DNA of 54,909 bases from Nitriliruptoraceae bacterium (GTDB taxonomy: Bacteria > Actinomycetota > Nitriliruptoria > Nitriliruptorales > Nitriliruptoraceae): contig PXDB01000091.1 in the NCBI GenBank assembly GCA_003565155.1, positions 1 through 54,909 on the forward strand. The letters run 5' to 3'. Below the pieces are notes generated by a model, which saw nothing but the letters and a program-made list of their open reading frames with translations, ran no database searches and was not told the DNA's origin. Shown one piece after another: positions 1 through 8,336 of the stretch. Position numbers and translations under genes: made by a program. How positions within the stretch are numbered: the first letter of the stretch is position 1; each line of letters opens with the position of its first letter.

Positions 1-298
1 AGTCGTTGTCCGAGATCTTGGGGCGCATCTTGATCTCCTTGACGGAGATCTGGCTCTGGCGCTTGCGCGCCTCCTTCTGCTTCTGCTCGGCCTCGTACTT
101 GGCCTTGCCCCAGTCCATGATCCGGCACACGGGCGGGTCCGCCTGCGGGGCCACCTCGACGAGGTCGAGCTCCTGCTCTCGGGCGCGACGCAACGCCTGG
201 GCCAGGGGGACGATGCCCACCTGCTCCCCGTCCGCGTCGACGAGCCTGACCCGCGGGACCTTGATGTCCGCGTTCAGCCGGCGCTGCTGCTCTTCGAT
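1..298 (-). CDS. infC: Translation initiation factor IF-3 (partial), predicted AUC start
   Basis: Binds the 30S subunit, keeps it apart from 50S and proofreads the start codon. Only the N-terminal 99 codons lie in the window; the gene runs off the left edge. The reading [19 protein letters not shown], then [33 protein letters not shown] and [10 protein letters not shown], is the IF-3 N-terminal domain and linker. No ATG fits the family start. A strong Shine-Dalgarno AGGAGG sits 7 nt before ATC (296-298), at the point where homology begins. infC is known for rare starts (AUU in E. coli) used for autoregulation, so ATC is chosen. An in-frame GTG at 374-376 exists but has no ribosome binding site and would add an unmatched extension. 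Gene identity is certain; the start is likely. Confidence 0.93.
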   Translation of the reverse strand, partial: MEEQQRRLNADIKVPRVRLVDADGEQVGIVPLAQALRRAREQELDLVEVAPQADPPVCRIMDWGKAKYEAEQKQKEARKRQSQISVKEIKMRPKISDND

Positions 299-600
299 GT
301 CCGTGCCTCCTGGCTCGGGTGGGGTTCGGGATGTCGTTCGGTCGCCACGGCCTCCGCGGTCGGTGGCGGTGTGCACGTGCCACAACGACGGATGGCGACC
401 CACCAGGGTCGCCATCGGGGCAATACCGTCCCGATCGTCGCGCTCCGTGCGGAGGCGACGGGGCCGGGGACCGGCATCGACCCGGAGAGGCGTGACCTCG
501 CGGGTGGGCGCTGCGCGCCACTTGTTCTGCGGTTGTGGGTGACGCCGAACGGCGAGAACCCGCGCGACGTCGAAGGGGCAAGGGTAGCACCCCGCTCGGT
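299..600 (-). promoter_or_regulatory. infC leader region with strong hairpin
   Basis: This 302-base gap lies between the DUF1844 gene and infC and has no convincing ORF. On the - strand it holds a perfect 11-bp stem (391-401 with 406-416) with a 4-nt loop, about 92 nt before the infC start. An alternative pairing of ATCGGG with CCCGAT just upstream shares bases with that stem, so the two may compete. A TANNNT hexamer (TACCCT on the - strand, rc of 581-590 region) could be a -10, but no good -35 is seen. The hairpin is not followed by a clear U run, so a classical terminator is not supported. An infC leader with attenuator-like control is inferred. Confidence 0.5.
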
Positions 601-1107
601 TCAGCGGCCGGGGACCCACAGCCGGGACGCGGCGCCGCCGCCCGGGGGCGGCTGCTGCGGCGGGTCCTGCCGCGGCTGCTCCCCCGCCCCGGCGTCGGCG
701 TCCGTCGTCGCCTGCCCGCTGGTGCCGTCCTCCGCCGAGGGGTCGGTGGTGAGGTCACCCGGCTCCGCCTGGCCGCCGGCGGCGGCCTGGGCCACCTGCT
801 GCTCACCCTCCACCTGGGCCATGCGCAGCTGGGTGAGCGCCTGGTCGAGTTGGCTGGTGAGCTCCTCCGCGGCGTGGCCGCGGACCGCGTCCGTCACGGC
901 CGCGGTGGCGTCGATCAGCAGCCGGCCGTCGCGGCGCCCCACCTTCACCTGGGCGGCGTTGAGCAGGGCGTTGGACACCTCGGCGAGGACCTGGTCCACG
1001 GGTGCCTCCCGCAGCTGGGAGAGGTAGGCGCGGATCTCCTCCTCGGAGGGCTGCTGCTGGCCACCGAGGTCAGCGGCGGTGGATGGGTCGAACGGGACGT
1101 CGCTCAC
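601..1107 (-). CDS. DUF1844 domain-containing protein
   Basis: A 168-residue protein of unknown function. The middle region ([12 protein letters not shown], then [19 protein letters not shown]) resembles the DUF1844 family, small helical proteins often encoded beside infC in Actinomycetota. The C-terminal 60 residues are low complexity, rich in G, A, P, Q and D, and probably disordered. The GTG start at 1105-1107 has GAGGAG about 6 nt upstream; the open frame continues further but without support. It reads toward infC, with a 302-nt gap holding the infC leader, and is divergent from hisE. Confidence 0.7.
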   Translation of the reverse strand: MSDVPFDPSTAADLGGQQQPSEEEIRAYLSQLREAPVDQVLAEVSNALLNAAQVKVGRRDGRLLIDATAAVTDAVRGHAAEELTSQLDQALTQLRMAQVEGEQQVAQAAAGGQAEPGDLTTDPSAEDGTSGQATTDADAGAGEQPRQDPPQQPPPGGGAASRLWVPGR

Positions 1108-1137
1108 GCGGCGCTCCTCAGGGTCGGTCGGGGGCCG

Positions 1138-1145
1138 TAGCCTAG
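1138..1145. promoter_or_regulatory. Candidate symmetric -10 between DUF1844 gene and hisE
   Basis: The 78-base gap between the divergent genes contains TAGCCTA. It reads TAGCCT on the + strand and TAGGCT on the - strand, both matching the actinobacterial TANNNT -10 pattern and overlapping almost fully. No TTGAC-like -35 is visible on either side. It could serve transcription in both directions. Confidence 0.35.
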
Positions 1146-1185
1146 CGAGGACATCCCCCACCCCTCCCGGCACCGAGGTAGCGCG

Positions 1186-1449
1186 TTGAAGACCTTCGAC
1201 AGCCTGTTCGCCGAGCTCGCAGCGAAGGCGGCGCACCGCCCGCACGGCTCCGGCACCGTCGCGGCGCTGGACGCCGGTGTCCACGCGATCGGCAAAAAGG
1301 TCGTGGAGGAGGCGGCGGAGGCCTGGATGGCGGCGGAACACGAGTCGCCGGAGCGCGCCGCGGAGGAGATCAGCCAGCTGCTCTACCACGCCCAGGTCCT
1401 GATGCTGGCGACGGGACTCACCCTCGAGGACGTCTACGCTCACCTGTGA
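1186..1449 (+). CDS. hisE: Phosphoribosyl-ATP pyrophosphatase
   Basis: Hydrolyses phosphoribosyl-ATP to phosphoribosyl-AMP, the second step of histidine synthesis. The 87 residues are the usual length of stand-alone HisE. They contain the MazG-like metal-binding helices: [14 protein letters not shown] and [16 protein letters not shown] with the acidic EExxE and ExxxxL pattern. The start is TTG at 1186, with GAGG 7 nt upstream; no ATG or GTG fits. hisG follows after 62 nt on the same strand, so the two probably form an operon of the first two steps. Confidence 0.95.
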   Translation: MKTFDSLFAELAAKAAHRPHGSGTVAALDAGVHAIGKKVVEEAAEAWMAAEHESPERAAEEISQLLYHAQVLMLATGLTLEDVYAHL

Positions 1450-1511
1450 GCCCGGCCGCCGCCCGGTCCGCGCCCCCGCACCCGTGGCGCCCGTCGACCC
1501 GTGAGAGAGCA

Positions 1512-2357
1512 ATGCTGCGCATCGCCGTGCCCAACAAGGGCTCGCTGTCCGATCCCGCCATCCGGATGCTGTCCGAGGCCGGCTACCGCCAGCGCCGTTC
1601 CGCCAAGGAGCTGGTGCTGGTCGACGAGGCCAACGACGCGGAGTTCTTCTTCCTGCGCCCACGCGACATCGCCACCTACGTCGGTGCCGGACAGCTCGAG
1701 GTGGGCATCACCGGCCGGGACCTGCTGCTGGATGGCAACGGCGGCGCCGAGGAGGTGCTCCCGCTCGGCTTCGGTCGCTCGACCTTCCGCTACGCCGCGG
1801 TGCCCGGTACCGCGGCGACCATCGCCGAGCTCTCGGGCAAGCGGATCGCCACCTCCTACAGCGGCATCGTGCGTCACGACCTCGCGCAGCGCGGGATCGA
1901 GGCCGAGGTGATCCACCTCGACGGTGCGGTGGAGACCGCGGTGCGCCTCGGGGTGGCCGACATCATCGCCGACGTGGTCGAGACCGGTGCCACCCTGCGC
2001 GAGGCCGGCCTCGAGGTGTTCGGGGAGCCGATCATGCGCTCCGAGGCGGTGCTGATCCGCGACGCCCGCATCGACACCACGCCGCGCATCGAGCAGCTGA
2101 TCCGCCGACTCCACGGCGTGATCATCGCCCGCCGGTACGTGATGATGGACTACGTCTGCGCGGTGGAGTCCCTCGACGAGGCCTGTGCCATCACGCCCGG
2201 CATCGAGTCGCCCACCATCAGCCCCCTGCACGACGACGGGTGGGTGGCGGTGCGTGCCATGGTCGAACAGGGGGACACGAACCGGGTGATGGACGAGCTA
2301 TGGGAGCTCGGCGCCCGCGGGATCCTGGTCACCGACATCATGGCGTGCCGGCTGTGA
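1512..2357 (+). CDS. hisG: ATP phosphoribosyltransferase, long form
   Basis: Catalyses the first, feedback-controlled step of histidine synthesis (ATP + PRPP to phosphoribosyl-ATP). The protein is 281 residues, the long HisG form that carries its own C-terminal regulatory domain and needs no HisZ. MLRIAVPNKGSL is the expected N-terminus; ADIIADVVETGATLREAGL is the PRPP-binding region; the last 75 residues form the HisG_C (histidine-binding) domain ending in GARGILVTDIMACRL. The ATG at 1512 is preferred over the upstream GTG because homology begins there and GAGAGAG precedes it. Its 3' end overlaps the convergent helD end by 20 bases. Confidence 0.96.
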   Translation: MLRIAVPNKGSLSDPAIRMLSEAGYRQRRSAKELVLVDEANDAEFFFLRPRDIATYVGAGQLEVGITGRDLLLDGNGGAEEVLPLGFGRSTFRYAAVPGTAATIAELSGKRIATSYSGIVRHDLAQRGIEAEVIHLDGAVETAVRLGVADIIADVVETGATLREAGLEVFGEPIMRSEAVLIRDARIDTTPRIEQLIRRLHGVIIARRYVMMDYVCAVESLDEACAITPGIESPTISPLHDDGWVAVRAMVEQGDTNRVMDELWELGARGILVTDIMACRL

Positions 2358-4599
2358 CCTCGACGCAGTGGCGGCTGCCGGGCAGTTCCACCTCACCGGT
2401 GGTGACCAGGGTCAGGGTGCGGGTGGCGCGGGTGACCGCGACGTAGAGCTGGTGGGTCCCCACGGCGCTGCCGGCCATGATCCGCTCGGGTGCCACCACC
2501 ACGACGTCATCGAACTCCAGCCCCTTCGACTCGCGCACCTCGAGCACCCGGGTCCGGTCCCGTTCCTCCTCATCGAGCCGGGGGAGGATGGCCGCGCGCG
2601 CCGTGTCGAGGTCGGCCACGTCGACCAGGACCCCGAGGGTGCCGCCGCGCGCGGACAGCAGCTCGCCGACCACCTCGGCGCTCCGCGCCACGGGGTCGGG
2701 GGCCACCACCTGCCGCGGTCGGTCCCCCGTCGCCCGCACGGCCCGCGGCGCCAGGGCCGGGTCATGGCCGGCGGCGGCCAGGACGTCGGTGGCCACCGCG
2801 GCGATCTCCTCGGGAGTGCGGTAGTTCACCTCGAGGGTGGTGATCTCCACCGACCGACGCCCGATCAGCGCGGCGACCTCCTCCCAGGTGGCCGGATCCG
2901 ACACCCGGCTGCGTTGGGCCAGGTCCCCCACCACCGTCCAGGAGGCGTAGGGGCCGCGGCGGCTGACGGCCCGCCACTGCAGCGGTGAGAGGTCCTGGGC
3001 CTCGTCCACCACCACGTGGGCGAAGTCGCGGTAGCTGTGCGACTCCACGTCCACCGCCGGCGCCTCCACCTGCAGGGCGTCGGTGGACAGGCGGATGCCG
3101 CCGTCATCCTCGCCGCCGGGCGGTCTGGGGCGGGGCCGCTTGGACGGCGCCTGACCGAGCAGGGCGTCCAGCTCGTCGAGCAGGGCGACGTCGTCGGTGG
3201 TCCAGCTGTCCGCCCGTTGCCAGGCGGCGGCAACCGCCGCGAGCTCCGCCTCGGGCAACAGGCCCCGTCCGACCACGGTGAGGTCCAGCTCGCCGCGGGC
3301 GAGCTGACCGAGGATCTCCTGGGGGTCGCGCTCCGGCCAGAAGCAGCGGCGCAGCAGCACCACCTCCGGCGCGGCATCCAGGGCGGCGGCGAAGCCGCTG
3401 CCCTCCCGGTCCTCCGGCACGCGACCGCCGGCGGCGCGCTGTGCCCGCGTCCAGGCGGCCCACAGGGCGTCATCGAGGGCCGCGTCCGCCACCTCGGTGC
3501 GGTCGTGGTAGGCACCGCCGGGCACGTCCGCGCGGATGCGGTCCAGGTGGCGCTCACGGAGCGTCTCGAGGTGGTCGCCACGGACGGTGACGGTGGTGCC
3601 CTCGAAGGACAGCCGGGTGGTGGGCGGGACCGGTGGCAGGACCGCGTGGAGCGCGCGGCGCACCACCTCGACCATGGCGAGGTCGCCCTTGGTGCGGGCC
3701 ACGTCCGGCTCGTCCCACCCGGAGATCCGTGCGGTCCGAGGTACCAGGCCGGCGAGGGGGCGCTGGACGGCGCGATCCTCCCCCAGCGCCGGCAGCACCC
3801 GTGCGGTGTACTCGGTGAAGGCCGCGGAGGGCCCGATCACCAGCACCCCGCGGCCTTCGAACCGCTCCCGGTCGCGGTAGAGCAGGTAGGCGACGCGGTG
3901 CAGGGCGACCACGGTCTTGCCGGTCCCCGGGCCGCCGGAGACCACGAGGGTGCCGCTGGCGGGGGCACGGATGATGCGGTCCTGCTCGCCCTGGATCGTG
4001 GCGACGATGTCGCGCATCCGCCCCGAGCGCTCCCGGCTGAGGGCCGCCAGCAGGGCGCCCTGCCCGGTGACCGCACGCAGCCCGAGGCGCTGGGCGGCGG
4101 TGCCGTCCAGGATCTCGTCGTCGAGGTCGACCAGGCGACGGCCCCGGGTGACCAGGGTGCGCCGGCGCGCGACCCCGATCGGGCGGGCGGCGGTGGCCTG
4201 GTAGAAGGCGGCAGCGGCGGGGGCGCGCCAGTCGACCAGGAGCACGTCGCCGTCCTCGTCGATCACCGACACCCGGCCCACGTGGAGGTCGTCGCCGTCG
4301 GAGAGGTCCAGGCGGCCGAAGGCCAGGGACTCCACGTCCCCGAAGGTGTAGCGCTGCTGCCGTGCGGCGTGGTGGTGGGCCGTGACGTCCCGCTCGTAGC
4401 GCGCCTGGAAGGTCGCACCGGAACGGTCCGCCGCCGCCTCCGCGGCGCGTTCCTCCGCCCGGCGGCGCAGGTGCTCCACCCGGGCGTGGACCCGTTCGAG
4501 ATGGGCCTGCTCGGTGGCCACGGCCGCCCGTTTGTCCCCTGGCCGCGGGTCGGCGACCGGGACCGGGCCCGGTGCTGCCTCCTCGGCGGGGGAGGTCAC
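2338..4599 (-). CDS. helD: HelD/HelR-like superfamily 1 ATPase (RNA polymerase recycling)
   Basis: A 753-residue UvrD/Rep-like ATPase of the HelD family, which binds RNA polymerase and removes it from stalled complexes; some actinobacterial members protect against rifampicin. Residues about 28-85 form a charged coiled coil. DWRAPAAAAFYQATA near 124 is typical of HelD. Walker A GGPGTGKT is at 222-229; downstream are VVDEAQDLSPLQW (motif II), VVGDLAQ (III), NYRTPEEI (IV), ESKGLEFDDVVVV (V) and LYVAVTRATRTL (VI). The GTG start overlaps the ribH stop by 4 bases (GTGA), so translation is probably coupled. HelD rather than UvrD is favoured by the N-terminal coiled coil and the DWRAP region. Whether it gives drug tolerance cannot be read from sequence. 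Confidence 0.85.
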   Translation of the reverse strand: MTSPAEEAAPGPVPVADPRPGDKRAAVATEQAHLERVHARVEHLRRRAEERAAEAAADRSGATFQARYERDVTAHHHAARQQRYTFGDVESLAFGRLDLSDGDDLHVGRVSVIDEDGDVLLVDWRAPAAAAFYQATAARPIGVARRRTLVTRGRRLVDLDDEILDGTAAQRLGLRAVTGQGALLAALSRERSGRMRDIVATIQGEQDRIIRAPASGTLVVSGGPGTGKTVVALHRVAYLLYRDRERFEGRGVLVIGPSAAFTEYTARVLPALGEDRAVQRPLAGLVPRTARISGWDEPDVARTKGDLAMVEVVRRALHAVLPPVPPTTRLSFEGTTVTVRGDHLETLRERHLDRIRADVPGGAYHDRTEVADAALDDALWAAWTRAQRAAGGRVPEDREGSGFAAALDAAPEVVLLRRCFWPERDPQEILGQLARGELDLTVVGRGLLPEAELAAVAAAWQRADSWTTDDVALLDELDALLGQAPSKRPRPRPPGGEDDGGIRLSTDALQVEAPAVDVESHSYRDFAHVVVDEAQDLSPLQWRAVSRRGPYASWTVVGDLAQRSRVSDPATWEEVAALIGRRSVEITTLEVNYRTPEEIAAVATDVLAAAGHDPALAPRAVRATGDRPRQVVAPDPVARSAEVVGELLSARGGTLGVLVDVADLDTARAAILPRLDEEERDRTRVLEVRESKGLEFDDVVVVAPERIMAGSAVGTHQLYVAVTRATRTLTLVTTGEVELPGSRHCVEVTAGTP

Positions 4600-5066
4600 A
4601 GGCTCCGCAGCAGGGTCGCGGTCTCCACGGCGGCCAGGGCGGCCTCGGCGCCCTTGTTGCCGAGCTTGCCGCCGGCGCGGGCCACCGCCTGCTCCCAGGT
4701 CTCGGTGGTAAGCACGGCGTTGCCGATGGGGATGCCGTGACGCCGTGCGACGGCGGCGGTGCCGTTGGAGCCCTCACCGGCCACGAAGTCGTAGTGGCCC
4801 GTCTCGCCGCGGACCACGCAACCCAGCGCCACGAGGGCGTCGACCTCGCCGCCGGCGGCGAGCCGGTCGAGCACCACCGGCAGCTCCCAGGCGCCGGGGA
4901 CCCACACGACCTTGAGGTCCTCGGGCCGGGCACCGTGGCGCAGCAGCGCACCGGTGGCGCCGTCGACCAGGGGGCGTACCACGGCCTCGTTGAACCGGCC
5001 GGCGACCACGGCGATGCGCAGTCCGGCGGCGTCCAGGCTGCCTTCGAGGGTGGTGATCTCGCTCAC
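4596..5066 (-). CDS. ribH: 6,7-dimethyl-8-ribityllumazine synthase
   Basis: Condenses the ribityl pyrimidine with dihydroxybutanone phosphate to give lumazine, the penultimate riboflavin step; it normally assembles into hollow shells. The 156 residues are full length. Visible motifs are VAGRFNEAVVRPLVDGA, VWVPGAWELPVVL (substrate binding), ALGCVVRGETGHYDFV and GNKGAEAA near the C-terminus. The GTG start overlaps the ribBA stop by 4 bases and its stop overlaps the helD start by 4 bases, placing it inside one coupled transcript. Confidence 0.97.
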   Translation of the reverse strand: MSEITTLEGSLDAAGLRIAVVAGRFNEAVVRPLVDGATGALLRHGARPEDLKVVWVPGAWELPVVLDRLAAGGEVDALVALGCVVRGETGHYDFVAGEGSNGTAAVARRHGIPIGNAVLTTETWEQAVARAGGKLGNKGAEAALAAVETATLLRSL

Positions 5067-6430
5067 GCGCTGTCCTTGTCGTCGCGACGGCCGCGGCCGG
5101 CGCCCTGCTCGTCGTCCACGGGTGGTGGCGCCATGGCCAGACCACGGACGGGCTTCTCCACGGCCGGCGGTGCCGTCGCACCCTGCGCGGCGATGTCGCC
5201 CACGCCGGTGGAGACGGGGAGGTCCTCACCACCGAGGTCGTGGCCCATGCGCTCCGCCTTGGTCCTGAGGTAGAAGGCGTTGTTGGGGTTGGGGCGGACC
5301 TCGACGGGGACCCGATCGACGATGGAGAGCCCGAAGCCCGACAGCGCCGTCCGCTTCTCCGGGTTGTTGGTCAGCAGCCGCAGCGTAGAGAGCCCGAGGT
5401 CCGCCAGGATCATCGCTCCGACACCGTAGTCGCGGTCGTCGTTCGGCAGGCCGAGGTCCAGGTTGGCGTCCACCGTGTCGCTGCCGTTGTCCTGGAGCTC
5501 GTAGGCCCGCAGCTTGTGCAGCAGGCCGATCCCGCGCCCCTCGTGCCCCCGCAGGTAGACCACGACCCCCCGGCCCTGCTCGGCGATCCGGGCCATCGCG
5601 AGGTCGAGCTGTGGACCACAGTCGCAGCGCAGGGAGCGGAACACGTCGCCGGTCAGGCACTCGGAGTGCATCCGCACCAGCACGTCCGGCTCGCCCTCCG
5701 GGTCGCCGTAGAGCAGCGCCAGGGACTCCGTACCGTCCACCGAGCTGCGGTAGCCGATCGTGGTCCAGTCACCGTACGGGGTGGGCAGCTTCGCCACGGC
5801 GACCCGCTCCACCAGGCTCTCCCGGGCGCGGCGGTGGGCCACCAGGTCGGCGATGGTGACCATGAGCAGGTCGTGCTCGGCGGCGAAGCGCTCCAGGTCA
5901 GGGACGCGCGCCATGGTGCCGTCGGCGTTGGTCACCTCGCAGATGACCGCTGTGGGTCGCCGCCCGGCCATCCGCACCAGGTCCACCGACGCCTCGGTGT
6001 GTCCGATGCGGTGCAGCACACCTGCGGGGTGGTAGCGCAGGGGCAGCACGTGACCGGGTCGGGTGATGTCGTCGGGCTGGGTGTCCGGGTCGGCCAGGAC
6101 CCGGCAGGTGCGGGCCCGGTCCGCCGCGGAGATGCCCGTCGAGGTGCCCTCGGCGGCGTCCACGGAGATGGCGTAGGCGGTGCCCTTCGGGTCCTGGTTC
6201 CGGGTGACCATCGGCGGGAGGTCGAGACGGTCCAGGTCGTCACCGAGCATCGGTACGCACACGAAACCCGAGGTGTGCTGGATCACGAAGGCCATCTGCT
6301 CGGCGGTGACCGCGTCGGCCGCGAGCACGAGGTCGCCCTCGTTCTCCCGGTCCTCGTCGTCGACGACGATGACCATCCCGCCCTCGGCCAGCACGGCGAC
6401 GGCATCCTCGATCGGGGCGAAGGTGCTCAC
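5063..6430 (-). CDS. ribBA: Bifunctional DHBP synthase / GTP cyclohydrolase II
   Basis: Supplies both riboflavin precursors. The N-terminal about 200 residues are RibB (dihydroxybutanone phosphate synthase) with the acidic loop VVDDEDRENEGDLV and GHTEASVDL. The C-terminal half is RibA (GTP cyclohydrolase II) with SECLTGDVFRSLRCDCG, whose cysteines bind zinc, and GRGIGLLHKLRAYELQD. The total is 455 residues; the last 50 or so, rich in P, A and D/R, extend past the usual end and look disordered. The GTG start overlaps the ribE stop by 4 bases. No FMN riboswitch was recognised upstream in the operon. Confidence 0.97.
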   Translation of the reverse strand: MSTFAPIEDAVAVLAEGGMVIVVDDEDRENEGDLVLAADAVTAEQMAFVIQHTSGFVCVPMLGDDLDRLDLPPMVTRNQDPKGTAYAISVDAAEGTSTGISAADRARTCRVLADPDTQPDDITRPGHVLPLRYHPAGVLHRIGHTEASVDLVRMAGRRPTAVICEVTNADGTMARVPDLERFAAEHDLLMVTIADLVAHRRARESLVERVAVAKLPTPYGDWTTIGYRSSVDGTESLALLYGDPEGEPDVLVRMHSECLTGDVFRSLRCDCGPQLDLAMARIAEQGRGVVVYLRGHEGRGIGLLHKLRAYELQDNGSDTVDANLDLGLPNDDRDYGVGAMILADLGLSTLRLLTNNPEKRTALSGFGLSIVDRVPVEVRPNPNNAFYLRTKAERMGHDLGGEDLPVSTGVGDIAAQGATAPPAVEKPVRGLAMAPPPVDDEQGAGRGRRDDKDSA

Positions 6431-7098
6431 GCGCCCTCCTGCGGCCGGGGATCGGTCAGGGGTGCGGCGGGGTGGACGTCCCCGGGTGCGGCGTAGGGGC
6501 TCGGGGCGCCACCAGCCAGCAGTCGCTCGACGTACTTGGCGATCACGTCCACCTCGAGGTTGACCCGGTCACCCTCCTCGAGCACGCCCAGGGTCGTGAC
6601 CTCCAGGGTGTGGGGGATCAGCCCGATCCGGAAGGTGCCGGCGTCGGTGCGGTCCACCACCGTCAGGCTGACCCCGCTCACGGTGATCGAGCCCTTGGGC
6701 ACCAGGTAGCGGGCGAGCGAGCCGTCGGCCGCGATGGTCATGAACACGGTGCCGGGAAGACGCTCGAGGCCGGTCACGGTGCCCACGGCGTCCACGTGGC
6801 CCTGGACCAGGTGCCCACCGAAGCGGCTGTCGGCCCGCATCGCGCGTTCGAGGTTCACGGGCCGTCCCACCTCGAGGTCACCGAGGGCGGTAGCGCGCAG
6901 CGTCTCGGCCATCAGATCGGCGGTGAACCCGTCCTCCGGGAGGGTGGTGACGGTGAGACAGGTGCCGTCCACGGCGATGGAGTCCCCTACCACGGCGCCG
7001 TCGAGCACCTGGTGGCAGCGCACGTGCAGGCGTGCATGGCCGTCGTGGACGTCGATCGCGGCCACGTGGCCGAGCTCCTCGACGATGCCGGTGAACAT
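6427..7098 (-). CDS. ribE: Riboflavin synthase alpha chain
   Basis: Dismutates two lumazine molecules to riboflavin. The N-terminus MFTGIVEELGHV is the family hallmark. Two lumazine-binding repeats are visible: GDSIAVDGTCLTVT with GGHLVQGHVDAVG, and GSITVSGVSLTVV with GDRVNLEVDVIAKYVERL. The length is 223 residues; the last 25 or so are a proline/alanine-rich tail. The ATG at 7098 is chosen over the longer GTG start because of the MFTGIVE signature and AAGGAG five bases before it. It overlaps ribBA by 4 bases. Confidence 0.97.
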   Translation of the reverse strand: MFTGIVEELGHVAAIDVHDGHARLHVRCHQVLDGAVVGDSIAVDGTCLTVTTLPEDGFTADLMAETLRATALGDLEVGRPVNLERAMRADSRFGGHLVQGHVDAVGTVTGLERLPGTVFMTIAADGSLARYLVPKGSITVSGVSLTVVDRTDAGTFRIGLIPHTLEVTTLGVLEEGDRVNLEVDVIAKYVERLLAGGAPSPYAAPGDVHPAAPLTDPRPQEGA

Positions 7099-7151
7099 CC
7101 TCGCTCCTTGCCGGTGGTCGGCGATGTGGGGTGCGCGCACCGGGTGGCCGG

Positions 7152-8336
7152 TCAGCGCGGGGGTGGCGGTGGCCTGAGGTGGACGATGGCGTCCGTTCCG
7201 GCCCCGCCGCTGCGTTCGGTGCGCCAGGGCGTGCCGGGTGGCGGGGCCAGGCTGCCCTGCAGCGGTCCGTCGCCGAGCCCGACCGCCACGTGCAGGACGA
7301 GCCGGTCGACGAGGTCCGCGCCGAGCAGCGCGTCGGCCAGCGTAGGGCCAGGTTCGGCGAGCAGTGACACCATCCCGAGCCCGGCGAGTTCTCCCACCGC
7401 CCCCGGGAGATCCACACCGCGGCCCTCCGGCCCGGGCGACACGAAACGGACCTCCACGCCCCGCTGGGAGAGCACCGCCGCGCGGGCGCGTCGGCGCTCG
7501 CGGGAACCGGCTCCGGACGGGGTCGCGGCCAGCAGCACCGTCCCGGCGCGCACCACCTTCGCGCCCACCGGGGTCCGCACGTCGGTGTCGATGATGACCG
7601 CCCGGGGCTGACGGCCGACGGGCACCTCGCGCACGTCCAGACGCGGGTCGTCAGCCAGCACGGTGCCGATGCCGACCAGGACGCCGTCGACGGCGCCGCG
7701 CCAGCGGTGCACCGCGCGGCGCGCGAGCGGGCCGGTCACCCAACGCTCGCCCGTGGGGTTGGTGACCGCGCCGTCGGCCGTCCTGGCGAGCTTCAGGGTG
7801 ACGTGGGGCCGGCCGTGACGGACGACGGTGAGGAACCCCTCCAGACCCGCGGCGACCGCACCACGGTACGGATCCTGCGCCGGCAGCGGGCCCACGACGT
7901 CCACGCCGGCCTGCGCGAGCCGTGCGCCTCCCCCGGTGGCCACCGGGTTCGGGTCGGGGTGGGCGAACACGACCCGGGCGACGCCGGCGTCCACCAGCGC
8001 GTCGGTGCACGGTGGGGTACGACCGTGGTGGGCACAGGGCTCCAGGGTCACCACGGCCGTGGCGCCGCGGGCCGCGCCGCCAGCGGCGCGCAACGCCACC
8101 ACCTCGGCGTGGGCACCGGGAGGGGGTTCGGTCACACCATGACCGACCGGTTCGCCGTCGCGGAGCACCACGCACCCGACCGCCGGGTTCGGGCTGACCA
8201 CCGTCGCGTGGGGGGCGGCAGCCGCCGACGCCCGGGCCAACGCTGCACGCTCAGCGACGGTGAGCTGACGCTGCGTCACGGGCGGTCGCGTCGACGGTGC
8301 CGGTCGTTCATGGGAGCCCGACCGCCATCTACCCAC
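7152..8336 (-). CDS. ribD: Bifunctional riboflavin deaminase/reductase
   Basis: Carries out deamination and then reduction of the pyrimidine intermediate in riboflavin synthesis. The N-terminal half is a zinc cytidine-deaminase-like domain: SPNPAVGCVVL, PGAHAEVVAL (His and catalytic Glu) and EPCAHHGRTPPCTDAL (zinc cysteines). The C-terminal half is the RibD_C reductase, with RPHVTLKLARTADGAV and VDGVLVGIGTVLADDP. The start is uncertain: GTG at 8334-8336 overlaps the stop of the preceding gene by 8 bases, and GTG at 8277-8279 is closer to where homology begins but lacks a clear ribosome binding site. With the longer start it has 394 residues. Confidence 0.93.
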   Translation of the reverse strand: MGRWRSGSHERPAPSTRPPVTQRQLTVAERAALARASAAAAPHATVVSPNPAVGCVVLRDGEPVGHGVTEPPPGAHAEVVALRAAGGAARGATAVVTLEPCAHHGRTPPCTDALVDAGVARVVFAHPDPNPVATGGGARLAQAGVDVVGPLPAQDPYRGAVAAGLEGFLTVVRHGRPHVTLKLARTADGAVTNPTGERWVTGPLARRAVHRWRGAVDGVLVGIGTVLADDPRLDVREVPVGRQPRAVIIDTDVRTPVGAKVVRAGTVLLAATPSGAGSRERRRARAAVLSQRGVEVRFVSPGPEGRGVDLPGAVGELAGLGMVSLLAEPGPTLADALLGADLVDRLVLHVAVGLGDGPLQGSLAPPPGTPWRTERSGGAGTDAIVHLRPPPPPR

